Assembly: GCA_014773175.1 (NCBI GenBank)
Contig: VXCM01000050.1
Span: 186,001-250,000, forward strand
Source of the DNA: Lucifuga dentata
Taxonomy: Eukaryota > Chordata > Actinopteri > Ophidiiformes > Bythitidae
DNA length: 64,000 nucleotides
Direction: 5' to 3'
Position 1 is the first letter of the stretch, and every line of letters starts with the position of its first letter. Below, piece after piece: positions 42,562 through 50,311 of this stretch. Position numbers and translations under genes: made by a program. The notes under the pieces were generated by a model. The model did not search any database. It had not been told where the DNA came from and saw nothing but the letters and a program-made list of their open reading frames with translations.

Positions 42562-44354
42562 NTCTCTCTCTCTCTCTCCTTCTTCTCTCTTTTATTAATC
42601 ATTTTCTTCCTTTCACCGTGTCCCACTTTTTTTTTGTGCCCTGCCATCACTTACTCACTTCTGCTAAAATTGCATTCTTGTCGAATATTGCCACATCATG
42701 CAGTATCGTGGATGATGGCTGGTGAATAAGTTATTATTATGTTAGCATTGATTATTTTCCTGTGTTTTACTTTTACTTTCATTTAATTAGCTTCCTTGGC
42801 TTGTTGCAGTGTCACCTGTCTACTCAACTTCCATGTGCAGCACCACAGAAAAAAAGAGACCCGCCAAAGCCGAGTATTTCTTTACTTGTAGTATTGAGTG
42901 CAGTTTCTCCTCCTGTCCTGTAGCATGCAGCACACGGTGTTTGAGGCCTGGTTCCTGCTCATTCAGTGTGCCCACTGGGTGCAGGTGACTTTTCAGCTTT
43001 TGGTGATGGCAGCACCTGGGGACTGTTACCCACTGCTTTGGCTGCTGACCTTCTACCATCACCCCACCAACAGGGGGCACCAGAGGGTGTTACAGCTGGT
43101 AAGATCCTCCCCAATGAGAGACGAGTATTTCTGAGAGCTTATAACTTTATGTGGTTTTATGGTTTTTTATGAGTTTTATATGGTTGAAACTTTTTTTTTT
43201 TTTTTTTTNTTTTTTTTTTTTTTTTGGTAATACCCAGTGAAATTGTGTATTACTTTCCTTGCAGTGTTGTGAAACAATCAAACCTAAAGTTTGGTGGATG
43301 TACAGTACCATACTACAATAACAAGACAGTACAGATGGTTATTATTTGCCCTTACCAGACATTTCATCAACAAAAGGTACAGAAGAAATAGAGACAGAGA
43401 TGAATAAGACATTAGAGGATAAATTATGGATGGCCCCTATTTGAGAGGGAGAGAGTGAGACAGAGGTGAAAAGAGAGAGTGAGATACAGATGGGTGGGGG
43501 GTGAAATGGGTGATGTCGTATTGATTTCTCTGAGTGTGTCTGGCCAGCTGAGCTGANGGGGGGTGAAATGGGTGATGTCGTATTGATTTCTCTGAGTGTG
43601 TCTGGCCAGCTGAGCTGAGTTTCATCTCCGTCTCCTGTTTGTCCACCTCCTCTTATAACCCATCCAGATTCAATGACTTCACAGCGCCTAAAGTTCTCCT
43701 CAGTCATTGTTATCTTTGCTAACTTGTTATGAATGACGAATCTATTAATGTTTGTCAGGAAAGTAAACTGATGCGTTCTGATTCCACGCGTGCACAAATA
43801 GGAATCAGTTTGTCTGATAAAGAAATATATGTATGTATTTGTTTCCAGGTACATGCCAATGAAGCACTGAACCACTTACAGTCTCTCTTCATGGTCTTAG
43901 CTCATCCTCCTCCTGTTAACCGCCTGCAGTCATTAGTTGAGCTGCTGTCACATGACCCGCAGCAGCCATCTTTATTGATCCTCAGCCTCTTAGTCAACTT
44001 TGCTGTTTTCTCTGAGCTGCTACTGAGTGGATCAGCAAAGATTTTACAAACGGTGAGGAAATGTTCTGTTTTCACCATGACATAACTTTTTTTTTGCATT
44101 TTTATTTTTACTACAAACCAGTTGAAAATACTAAAAAAAAAAAAAACTTTATTGGCTGAGATTAATGTGAACTTTTTCATTAAAGTGTAAAAAAGTTAAA
44201 GAAAAGGGTATGATGTTAAGTGTCCAAACAATGAAAATTGCTTTTGAAATGCAATTTGTATGAATAGAATATTTGTATAAATTTTAGGTTTATGTGTTCA
44301 CGGAACATATTCTTTTTTTGTTTTTGAATCTTTTCTGATTCCAGTGAGTTCTTG

Positions 44355-44387
<33 letters not shown>

Positions 44388-44624
44388 ATTGCTTAAGTTT
44401 TTGTCTACATATGTCATAGACGGTCTTTGTGTGTGTTGGTCTAGGTGGTGGAGCGGTTTGGTCTGGTTGATGAAGCAGTATGTGTCCTCAGCTCACTGGC
44501 ACAAAGACTAAATGGAGGAAACTGCTTATCAAACGATGCCAACAGCGTTCAGCTCAGGATCAAGACTCTGTTAAATGTACTCGCACACACTGAAGACCCA
44601 GCACACTCACACACGAACACATGA
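23741..44624 (+). CDS. fancc: Fanconi anaemia group C protein, complete
   Basis: FANCC is a helical-repeat subunit of the Fanconi core complex. It forms a module with FANCE and FANCF and supports FANCD2-FANCI monoubiquitination at DNA crosslinks. Fourteen coding exons join in frame: 23741-23938, 28543-28630, 28886-28980, 34161-34268, 34411-34475, 34668-34832, 35032-35182, 38830-38885, 39105-39204, 40293-40374, 41670-41772, 42924-43098, 43849-44052, 44445-44624. That gives about 589 residues against 558 in human, with the same number of coding exons. Clear matches to human include LRDACLHMSRLKDFL, LGRLCWNPCV, ALSLAYSRKCLS, SIFLVVNDIFRS, LKAFFPHSP, EAWFLLIQCAHW and PLLWLLTFYHHP. The gene follows ptch1 in the same orientation, as in human. 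All borders are GT-AG. No break seen. Confidence 0.95.
24052..24587. mobile_element. TTAA-ended non-autonomous DNA transposon, copy 2 (best copy)
   Basis: TTAAAGGACCATACC at the left end and GGTATGGTCCTTTAA at the right are perfect inverted complements. The match extends inward on the right through the complement of CATTTTGCATGTTTGAGC, AATTTTCATACAC and GACAATCATTTCC, regions seen at the left end of copy 3. About 536 bp, non-coding. Confidence 0.88.
25490..25535. repeat. (GA)n microsatellite
   Basis: About 22 uninterrupted GA units within fancc intron 2. Confidence 0.95.
28543..28630 (+). CDS. fancc: fancc exon 3
   Basis: SSTTEIMKKLPFLGQFLGRL and CWNPCVTAD, aligning with human [20 protein letters not shown]. 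Enters phase 0, leaves phase 1 at GTGAGT. Confidence 0.92.
28886..28980 (+). CDS. fancc: fancc exon 4
   Basis: TSRRLLFDILWRLYSEHPST and AVEEKANQWIQ; human has SKLNSWIQ at the same exon end. Acceptor TTGTCCACAG, donor GTATGA. The intron before it is 255 bp. Confidence 0.92.
28981..34160 (+). other. fancc: fancc intron 4
   Basis: The largest fancc intron, 5.2 kb. Contains transposon copy 3 (30551-31195), poly(T) tracts at 31911-31945 and 33295-33326, and no other recognised element. Confidence 0.8.
30551..31195. mobile_element. TTAA-ended non-autonomous DNA transposon, copy 3
   Basis: Left end TTAAAGGACCATACTTGCC and right end GGCCGGTATAGTCCTTTAA. It includes an artefactual duplication of about 66 bp on either side of N 30634 (CCATTTTGCATGTTTGAGCA on both sides). 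The interior matches copies 1 and 2. Non-coding. Confidence 0.87.
34161..34268 (+). CDS. fancc: fancc exon 5
   Basis: 36 codons, phase 0 at both ends: KVLCHLATEEDDAAAHALVK and FMGVSSNQYDLKVLKK, corresponding to human GVLSHILSALRFDKEVALF..YYPGLLKN. Confidence 0.92.
34411..34475 (+). CDS. fancc: fancc exon 6
   Basis: MVALLLENTEKSCTSLSNLN then Q plus AG (phase 2). Human reads MVLSLASELREN at this point. Donor GTAAAC. Confidence 0.9.
34476..34667 (+). other. fancc: fancc intron 6 containing a long hairpin
   Basis: Only 192 bp, of which 68 bp form the near-perfect inverted repeat at 34553-34620. Donor GTAAAC, acceptor CTCTGTACAG. Confidence 0.88.
34553..34620 (+). repeat. 31-bp-stem inverted repeat (hairpin) in fancc intron 6
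   Basis: Left arm 34553-34583 begins GAATTCCAGCC and ends CTTTTCAT; loop CAAAAT at 34584-34589; right arm 34590-34620 is its reverse complement with a single T/C difference, which would be a G-U pair in RNA. No similar copy noticed elsewhere in the window. Could be a young microRNA-like hairpin or a tiny foldback element. Confidence 0.95.
34668..34832 (+). CDS. fancc: fancc exon 7
   Basis: CSCDSVLATSEACVALVTCP, EAAPLIGTLLQRPVICGR and AVLSDSFLDALSLAYSR; human has [36 protein letters not shown]. Phase 2 at both ends, donor GTAAGA. Confidence 0.93.
35032..35182 (+). CDS. fancc: fancc exon 8
   Basis: KCLSLEEQAIVSLWCHSLSS then LEEAVLSLLESILTNAG and QWEQLKQSLL. Human: [31 protein letters not shown]. 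Ends TTG|GTGGGT in phase 0, confirmed by the next exon. Confidence 0.93.
35183..38829 (+). other. fancc: fancc intron 8
   Basis: 3.6 kb. Contains an L2-like 3' tail near 35575-35640, CA repeats (37302-37329) and a TTTTG-repeat (37908-37935). The single N at 38556 lies in a G/T-rich stretch. No exon recognised. Confidence 0.8.
35575..35645 (+). mobile_element. possible LINE/SINE 3' tail
   Basis: CTGTGTATGAAACATGCTTT followed by ATAAATAAAATAAAG resembles the common fish L2-type tail ending in a GTGCTATATAAATAAA block. Too short to classify. Confidence 0.4.
38830..38885 (+). CDS. fancc: fancc exon 9
   Basis: 56 bp: PKACAQHCSIFLVVNDIF plus AG, matching human QAACHPAIFRVVDEMFR. Acceptor TTTTCCAG, donor GTGAGT. 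Confidence 0.93.
39052..39098 (+). repeat. fancc: (TG)n tract at the fancc exon 10 acceptor
   Basis: About 23 TG units with one TA interruption end 6 bases before the acceptor ACAG|G. They occupy the place of the polypyrimidine tract. Confidence 0.93.
39105..39204 (+). CDS. fancc: fancc exon 10
   Basis: 100 bp: SILKQAEGNESVRTLIQNFT then SCFLSEMSLQQTQ; human [31 protein letters not shown]. Phase 2 to 0. Preceded by a TG repeat rather than a normal pyrimidine tract. Confidence 0.92.
39205..40292 (+). other. fancc: fancc intron 10
   Basis: 1.1 kb of unique-looking AT-rich sequence. Nothing recognised. Confidence 0.75.
40293..40374 (+). CDS. fancc: fancc exon 11 (two possible acceptors)
   Basis: TQESVSLKAFFPHSPQNLLV then PLLTQPS plus G; human [25 protein letters not shown]. 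Two AG acceptors 6 bp apart (exon start 40293 or 40299) would include or omit Thr-Gln. Donor GTCAGT, phase 1. Confidence 0.9.
40375..41669 (+). other. fancc: fancc intron 11
   Basis: 1.3 kb; poly(T) at 41456-41483. No exon or repeat family recognised. Confidence 0.75.
41670..41772 (+). CDS. fancc: fancc exon 12
   Basis: MPQEAWKHHLNWLSGSLQRL then TEEEEEGDEDRSTR; human [24 protein letters not shown]. The acidic run EEEEEGDED is longer than in human. Phase 1 to 2, acceptor ACTTCCAG. Confidence 0.92.
41773..42923 (+). other. fancc: fancc intron 12
   Basis: 1.15 kb; CT microsatellite 42521-42580 with N at 42562. Nothing else recognised. Confidence 0.75.
42521..42580. repeat. (CT)n microsatellite with assembly join
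   Basis: About 29 CT units with N at 42562, inside fancc intron 12. Confidence 0.95.
42924..43098 (+). CDS. fancc: fancc exon 13
   Basis: MQHTVFEAWFLLIQCAHWVQ, VTFQLLVMAAPGDCYPLLW and LLTFYHHPTNRGHQRVLQL. Human: [42 protein letters not shown]. The best-conserved part of the gene. Phase 2 to 0. Confidence 0.95.
43099..43848 (+). other. fancc: fancc intron 13
   Basis: Contains a poly(T) tract with N 43209 and a false duplicate of about 60 bp around N 43557 (GGGGTGAAATGGGTGATGTC on both sides). Confidence 0.8.
43849..44052 (+). CDS. fancc: fancc exon 14
   Basis: 68 codons, phase 0: VHANEALNHLQSLFMVLAHP, NRLQSLVELLSHDPQQPSL and LVNFAVFSELLLSGSAKILQT; human [37 protein letters not shown]. Confidence 0.92.
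44445..44624 (+). CDS. fancc: fancc exon 15 (stop codon)
   Basis: VVERFGLVDEAVCVLSSLAQ, RLNGGNCLSNDANSVQLR and IKTLLNVLAHTEDPAHSHTNT, TGA at 44622-44624. The extreme C-terminus, encoded by CA-rich sequence next to a CA microsatellite, is not conserved with human (..LLKELRTQV). Confidence 0.9.
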   Translation: MVERFGLVDEAVCVLSSLAQRLNGGNCLSNDANSVQLRIKTLLNVLAHTEDPAHSHTNT

Positions 44625-44638
44625 AAGGTGAGAGCATG

Positions 44639-44692
<54 letters not shown>

Positions 44693-46700
44693 CACACACA
44701 GTGAGTTCATCCTTGGCTGAGGGCATTTCAGGGCATGTTTGCTGAATAACAAATAGCGACACTCTTGTAAATATGCAGTAGTACAATGACAGGACTCTGA
44801 AGAGTGTGTCAAAACAACACAGCAAGGACAGATTATGTTGAGAGGCTGCAATTATACACACACATATAACACGGCTATGGAGCCCAGGACACCTCAGCAG
44901 TGACAGATCACACAGAGAAGCAGCAGCATGTCAGAGCTTCCCACTCACAATATAAGCCTTCACACTACACATGCTGACTGGGAGACATTTAATTTGGAGG
45001 GAAGGGAAAACCTAATACAGCTCCGTTCATTTAATTACTATATGTGAGAATATGCTATTGTATGGAAAATGCCTCAATGCAATTTCTTTGTATATGTAAA
45101 CATTTTATAGTTTCATTATTTATAAAGGTTATTATTATATCTCTGCCCATCGTCTTTTATCTATAACTTTATCCACATCATGACATTTAAAATTAAAGTG
45201 TCAACGTATATACATACTTAAAAAAGCTACATATGTTTAACATCTACTGTTCTCATCCAGTTTAAGAACTTTAGTTGATTGGCTCCTGGCAACATGTACC
45301 ACCAAGCAGAGGAGACATAGCTCTGTTGTATAAAATTCTAGCAATCACGCGATATTATGGACGACACACAGAAAACACCTGCCTCACCTCTCATATGTAA
45401 ATCAGCAGTGTAACATCACTCAATATCCTGTTTGTTCAGGAACGTTTCTTTAAATACAGAAATCTTGCATCTGCTTTTCTGCACGTGGCATCAAGCATGG
45501 CCATAAAAATCAGTATCAGACTTAATGAGGCACTAGGTGATTAATTAAAATAAGTGTAACTCGACCGTGCACAAAGAAATGTCATGTTGTTGTCATGTTA
45601 TATAGGAAAAATACTTTTATTGTGCTAATATGAACATATCAAAGAGTTACACTGAAAATTATTTGGAGAAACACTAAATTTGCATTATTCATTCCACAGC
45701 AGTTGCAGAACCATAATTTACAAGTACAGAAATACCCTGAGAACAAATCCATCATTTCATCTTGTGTATATTTTCTAATGTAAGTGATTACAGGGCAGAG
45801 TGAAGTCAATTGTTGTGAATGAAAACATGGCTCACCTGAAAGTATTTCCAGTCTAAACTCTTATAACTGGATCATAGCTTCAGACTAAACAGACATGAAC
45901 TCACAACCACACATGGGTGCATGCGCACACACTCACACCCACGCATAGAAAGAGTATCAAATGGAAATATGTTGTCTATCTATGAAATATCACTATTTCC
46001 CGTTTACCTTTCACTTTTTCAAAAACACGCATGAAGAAACAATTTGAAAAAACAAAAGGAAAATTTCGTCTCTGAACAAAGCAAAAATATCGGCATTAAC
46101 ACTGGATCATTTTTGGAAACATATTGTATGTTTAGAGAGTCACTGACACTGAATATTTCCTTAGACTGAACAGAACCCCATGCTTCAAATCCTGCCAGTG
46201 GAATCCAGCTGTGGAATAAAGTGCAGCCTTCTGGTGTTCACGCTGCTGAGCCTTTCTGCAGTGACCCCTCTCCTACAGATGAAGAGGAGATGTGCTGGAC
46301 CTTCTCCCCCCGTGCCAAACTCCTGTCATCTCTTCCTGTAGCAAACAACCTAGGAGAGATAGAAAGATATGTACAAATTGGAGCATTACACAACATTTGG
46401 TAGTTGTTCACAATCCTCTGGCTGATCTGTAGGTATTTGTCTGAATGCTTTGTTCATTACAAATAATCCAGTTTTGCTATCGTGGGCTAAAATGTTCCAA
46501 AGCCAAAAATTTCAGAATGGATGTGTAGGTGCAGAATGCGGCAGAACTGTCCCCAAACTAATGATGCTGCTGAAGAGCTGCGAGCTAGTTACAAGCGTTT
46601 CTCGCGTGTTTTAAAAAGATGAGTCACATGGTAGAGCAGCACCTTTTGCCTTCTGGGACCAGTGCTGGTGTTTGTTCTGGGTCGGTGGTAAGTGGACTGG
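44625..46700. other. fancc 3'UTR and convergent intergenic region
   Basis: CA microsatellite 44641-44700 directly after the stop. ATTAAA near 45192 and AATAAA near 46213 are candidate fancc poly(A) signals on the plus strand; neither is certain. No gene recognised. Confidence 0.5.
44641..44700. repeat. (CA)n microsatellite after the fancc stop
   Basis: About 29 CA units with one GC interruption, starting 17 bases past the fancc stop codon. Confidence 0.95.
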
Positions 46701-46701
46701 A

Positions 46702-46768
46702 CTCCTGTTCCTGCTGAACTGAGCCAGTGGTTCTATAGGACTGATTATCAGCTCAGTAGGCACAGGAA
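46702..46768 (-). ncRNA. mir24-1: microRNA mir-24 precursor
   Basis: The minus strand of 46705-46726 is identical to the 22-nt vertebrate miR-24-3p (seed GGCTCAG) as I know it. The opposite arm, TGCCTACTGAGCTGATAATC at about 46743-46762, is the 5p arm, and the two pair around a short loop. It belongs to the mir-23b/27b/24-1 cluster that lies downstream of AOPEP in mammals. It lies 2.6 kb from mir-27b here. Confidence 0.97.
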
Positions 46769-46769
46769 G

Positions 46770-49410
46770 CCGAGTCCAAATCGGTCTCTTTTTCACAAAG
46801 CATTTTCTTCCTTTTTTTTTCCTTTTTTGCTAACTCAGCTCGCTTATCAGGCAGAGAAACGACACTCGGACTGCTGGATTACACCGTCAGCAAGACTGGT
46901 TCTGGGTGGTCGTTGGTATCCAGAGTAGCTGGTACAATGTTGTTATAAAAAAAAAAAAACTGCCACACTTTTAGGAAGTCAGTCATATAAATATAAGTGA
47001 AAATCTCTCAAAATCAAATTCCACCTTCACCTGTGAGGAGCATGCATACACATTATATTCTTGAAATTCAATAAGTTGCCAAAATATACTTTGAAATATG
47101 ATCTAATCCAAAACCAACAAGTTGATGTTAGAGATAATTACTCAAGTTTATCTGTGTAAAGAAAAAGGTGTGTCTGTGTGTAGGTGTGTGTGTGTGTGTG
47201 TGTGTGTGTCATGGGCTGAATAAGTTGGTGTCTTTACACAATGTTGCGTTGTCCTTTGATGTGCAGAGCACCATTTCCCTCCCATTAGACTGTAATAAAT
47301 TACCTCTTAGATACAGGCTCTGATGGCAATTCCTCTCTTTTACAGGCCTTTGATGGTCATTACTCTTTTAACAGGCTCTAAATATAGGTCTAAAAATGGC
47401 AGGCTCCACATGGCCCTCATTTCTAATTCACACATCTGTCCTCGCTTAGTCGCCATTTTGTCGGTGTGAATATAGAGCGCTGTAATACCTCCTTGTGCGT
47501 CAAATTCTGATTAGCCAAAAAAAGAAAGTCCAGTTTTAAGATACGTTTTAACCATCTGTCATTGTTTTGATTAGGGAGCGTCTAAACAACACAGCTTTGC
47601 ATTTCAATTAGCTGGATTTTGAAACAACTCCAGCATAAAATGATGGACTATACCCAAGTTATAGCAAAAGGTTATAGAGTTAATTATTGTGGCTCTGTAA
47701 TCACACATCATTAGTTCTTTGTACTGAAATTGGCTGCAGTTATTGACAGCTTGGATGTTGAATTTGTTTTTATGAAGAGAAGAAAGATGCATTTGAAGGT
47801 CATTGTTTAACAGTCTATATATATGATTACCAAAACATTCTATTTCCAGGGTCATACTTGACAGAGTTATTGATGAATGTTGCCGGCAGATGCTTCATGG
47901 CAAATATAAACTGTTATGATAAACCTGCTGACGTGGCAGAGAATGTTTGTCTTGCAAGCAGACGCCGTAGCTTACGTTGTTTTTTGTTTTTTTTGTTTTT
48001 TGTCTAGAGTTTCTCATGACTAATTTGGGAAACCCCCGCTGCAGTACACTCTGTCATGCTCCAAACAAAGTACTGGTGCACTGTAACCTGCGTGAGAATT
48101 CCTCCTTTAGTTTATATCAGTGGATTTTTTTTTACAGGATCACAGCCTTTTGTTTGTTGGAGACGAAAGCACGTAGCAAGAAGCAAGAAGCAAATCCACT
48201 GTAGAAACATGAAATTTTACAAGTTGAGTAAGGCATCCCTAAATGATGAAAAGTGCTAGAATTTTAAAAAGATTTCCAACTCAGTCTTATTCTTCCCTTA
48301 ATGTAGAAATGCACTTTGTCAGAGTCTCTTTTATGGCTTTCTGTATCCTCAAGCTCAGGCTTAGATTAGTTTAGAAATCAATACATATCAGCCACAGATG
48401 CTCCTTCTCACTGCCAAAAATGATTGAAAGTGTAAAACATGAAGCACTGCAAGTACTTAAAGGCTGATTTTGAGTTCAGATATGCTGCTGGCACTGTCAA
48501 CCTTTTGTAATGAGAAAATCTGCTCCATCTAAAAGCTCTCACAGTTGGATATGCCAGAAAGCTCACTGAGACTGCTGCAAATTATCCAGAATAATGGATA
48601 TGCAGAATGAAGATGAAGATGGTGACCACTTCTCCAGGATTGCTGGGATGTCTGTCAGCAGTGTTTGGGTCTCCCCAGGCCTCATTAGTGCTGCAGCTCC
48701 GCTCAGGTTGTCTATCTCCTGAGGTAGTGTTTTCAGATCGCATCATCCTCAGGATTCGCTTTTATACTACATAACCTTTAATGCATAAGCAGACAGACAG
48801 ACAGGGAGAAAAAAAAAGGGGGAGTGGAAAGGAGGAAGATGATGGAAGGGAAAAGAAAAGCAGGATAGCATATCAGGGTGCTCATTAGTAATGTTTCACG
48901 TTGGTTGATTCTTCTGAGGGAGAGGCTCAGTGAAAAAGTGGATTGGTGGGCGGGGGAGAAAAGAGGAGAGCTGTGTATTGTCAAAAAAAATCTTTGATAG
49001 CAGTTTCAGTACTGGTACTTAAACTTTGACTTGTTCTTTAACATATTAAAAAAAGAAAATTACATGAAACTTTTACTTTATAATTCTTCAGTTTGATGCA
49101 GACAAGATTAACCAAATAGGTATTTACTGGCATTTGATACCTGACATTGGTGAAGAGGAGTGTAATATAGACTGGATTAAAGAAGAGAGTGGTGGAGAAG
49201 AGTGAGGAAGGAAAGGTGTTGAGCAAGAAAAACAGGAAAGAGGAACATAAGTTCTGTGACAGAAGTGCCTAAACACTCAAGATAACAGAACAAGGAAATT
49301 AAGTCTCAGCTAGCTTTGCAAAAATGTACGAGAACATGAGATGGCAGCAAACACTGTAGCACAGCTCGTCTTTCTTCCATCATCTTTCTTTCTTTGTCAG
49401 GTTGTCTGGG
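46770..49410. other. spacer between mir-24 and mir-27b
   Basis: 2.6 kb with a GT microsatellite (47181-47208). No gene or repeat family recognised. In the human cluster, the corresponding spacer is about 0.5 kb (from memory). Confidence 0.6.
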
Positions 49411-49412
49411 TC

Positions 49413-49509
49413 ATGCTCTCCTCAGGTGCAGAACTTAGCCACTGTGAACAAAGAGGAGATCAATCACTGTTCACCAATCAGCTAAGCTCTGTGCCTGGCT
49501 GGAGAGAGG
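49413..49509 (-). ncRNA. mir27b: microRNA mir-27b precursor
   Basis: The minus strand of 49428-49448 is the 21-nt miR-27b-3p (seed TCACAGT). The 5p arm AGAGCTTAGCTGATTGGTGA lies at about 49469-49488, and the flanks (CTCTCTCC / GGAGAG) extend the stem. Nearly identical to the human hairpin over the arms. Confidence 0.98.
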
Positions 49510-49726
49510 ATACCTGTCTGCTGGCTGACATTTACAAACACACACACATCAGAATCACCCCCAGCCTCATCATCCTCTTTCTCTGCCTGTACTTCTAAAT
49601 CACCAACTCTTCAAACACAAAATCTCAAACTCTAACATAATCCTGTCTTTGGTTTTACATTTCTGGTTAAGTCTGTGTCTGTGTGTTATAGGTGGGGCCC
49701 TGGTTGCCATGGCAATCGGCGAGGTC

Positions 49727-49803
49727 AGGGCTGTGTGGTAATCCCTGGCAATGTGATTTTATCATAAGTCACAAATCAGCACGCCAGGAACCCTCACAGC
49801 CCA
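49727..49803 (-). ncRNA. mir23b: microRNA mir-23b precursor
   Basis: The minus strand of 49737-49757 is the 21-nt miR-23b-3p (seed TCACATT). The 5p arm GGGTTCCTGGCGTGCTGATT lies at about 49774-49793. Loop TTGTGACTTATGATAAA resembles human mir-23b. It is the first member of the cluster in transcription order. Confidence 0.98.
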
Positions 49804-49804
49804 G

Positions 49805-50251
49805 ACATGAAAGAACAACATCTTCTGTCTGTCTTTCTACTTCAGTCCAGCCAGTCTTGCTGCCAGCACATTGCTCACCTCCAACACCCACAAACCAAAG
49901 ATTCCAAACTTCCTTTGTTCTTTCTCTTCTGTGCCTGACATCTCTGACTTGTTCACCAAACACAAAAGTGTAGACCTGTAGACACAGTAAATTTCCTTGG
50001 TTACCCCTCTCCTCCTCTTTCGCCACGCTCCGCTAACTCGGCGATATGCCCCTCATTAAGCGGATCAAGAGGGATTCCAGAGGCATGTACCAGGAGGAAA
50101 AAAAAAAGAATGAGGGAGCAAGTGGGGAAGACAAGAAGAGGCCACCCTTCTCCTTTAAAGGCTTGTGTTTTTAGATTTGAAAACACAGAGCAGGGTGCGC
50201 ACCCAAACAGACATGTTTTCAGTTAAAGCCCCCACTGCCTAATACCACTTT

Positions 50252-50311
<60 letters not shown>

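Noticed and set aside
42413..42805. Arg-Glu repeat frames on the minus strand over the CT microsatellite and similar GA tracts.
   Set aside because: They are artefacts of simple-sequence composition inside fancc introns.
48717..48754. TGAGGTAGT, identical to the let-7 seed region, beside a complementary CCTCAGGA.
   Set aside because: Only nine bases match let-7, the stem is about 13 pairs with an 11-nt loop, and no second arm of microRNA length exists. A 9-mer match is expected by chance in a window of this size.
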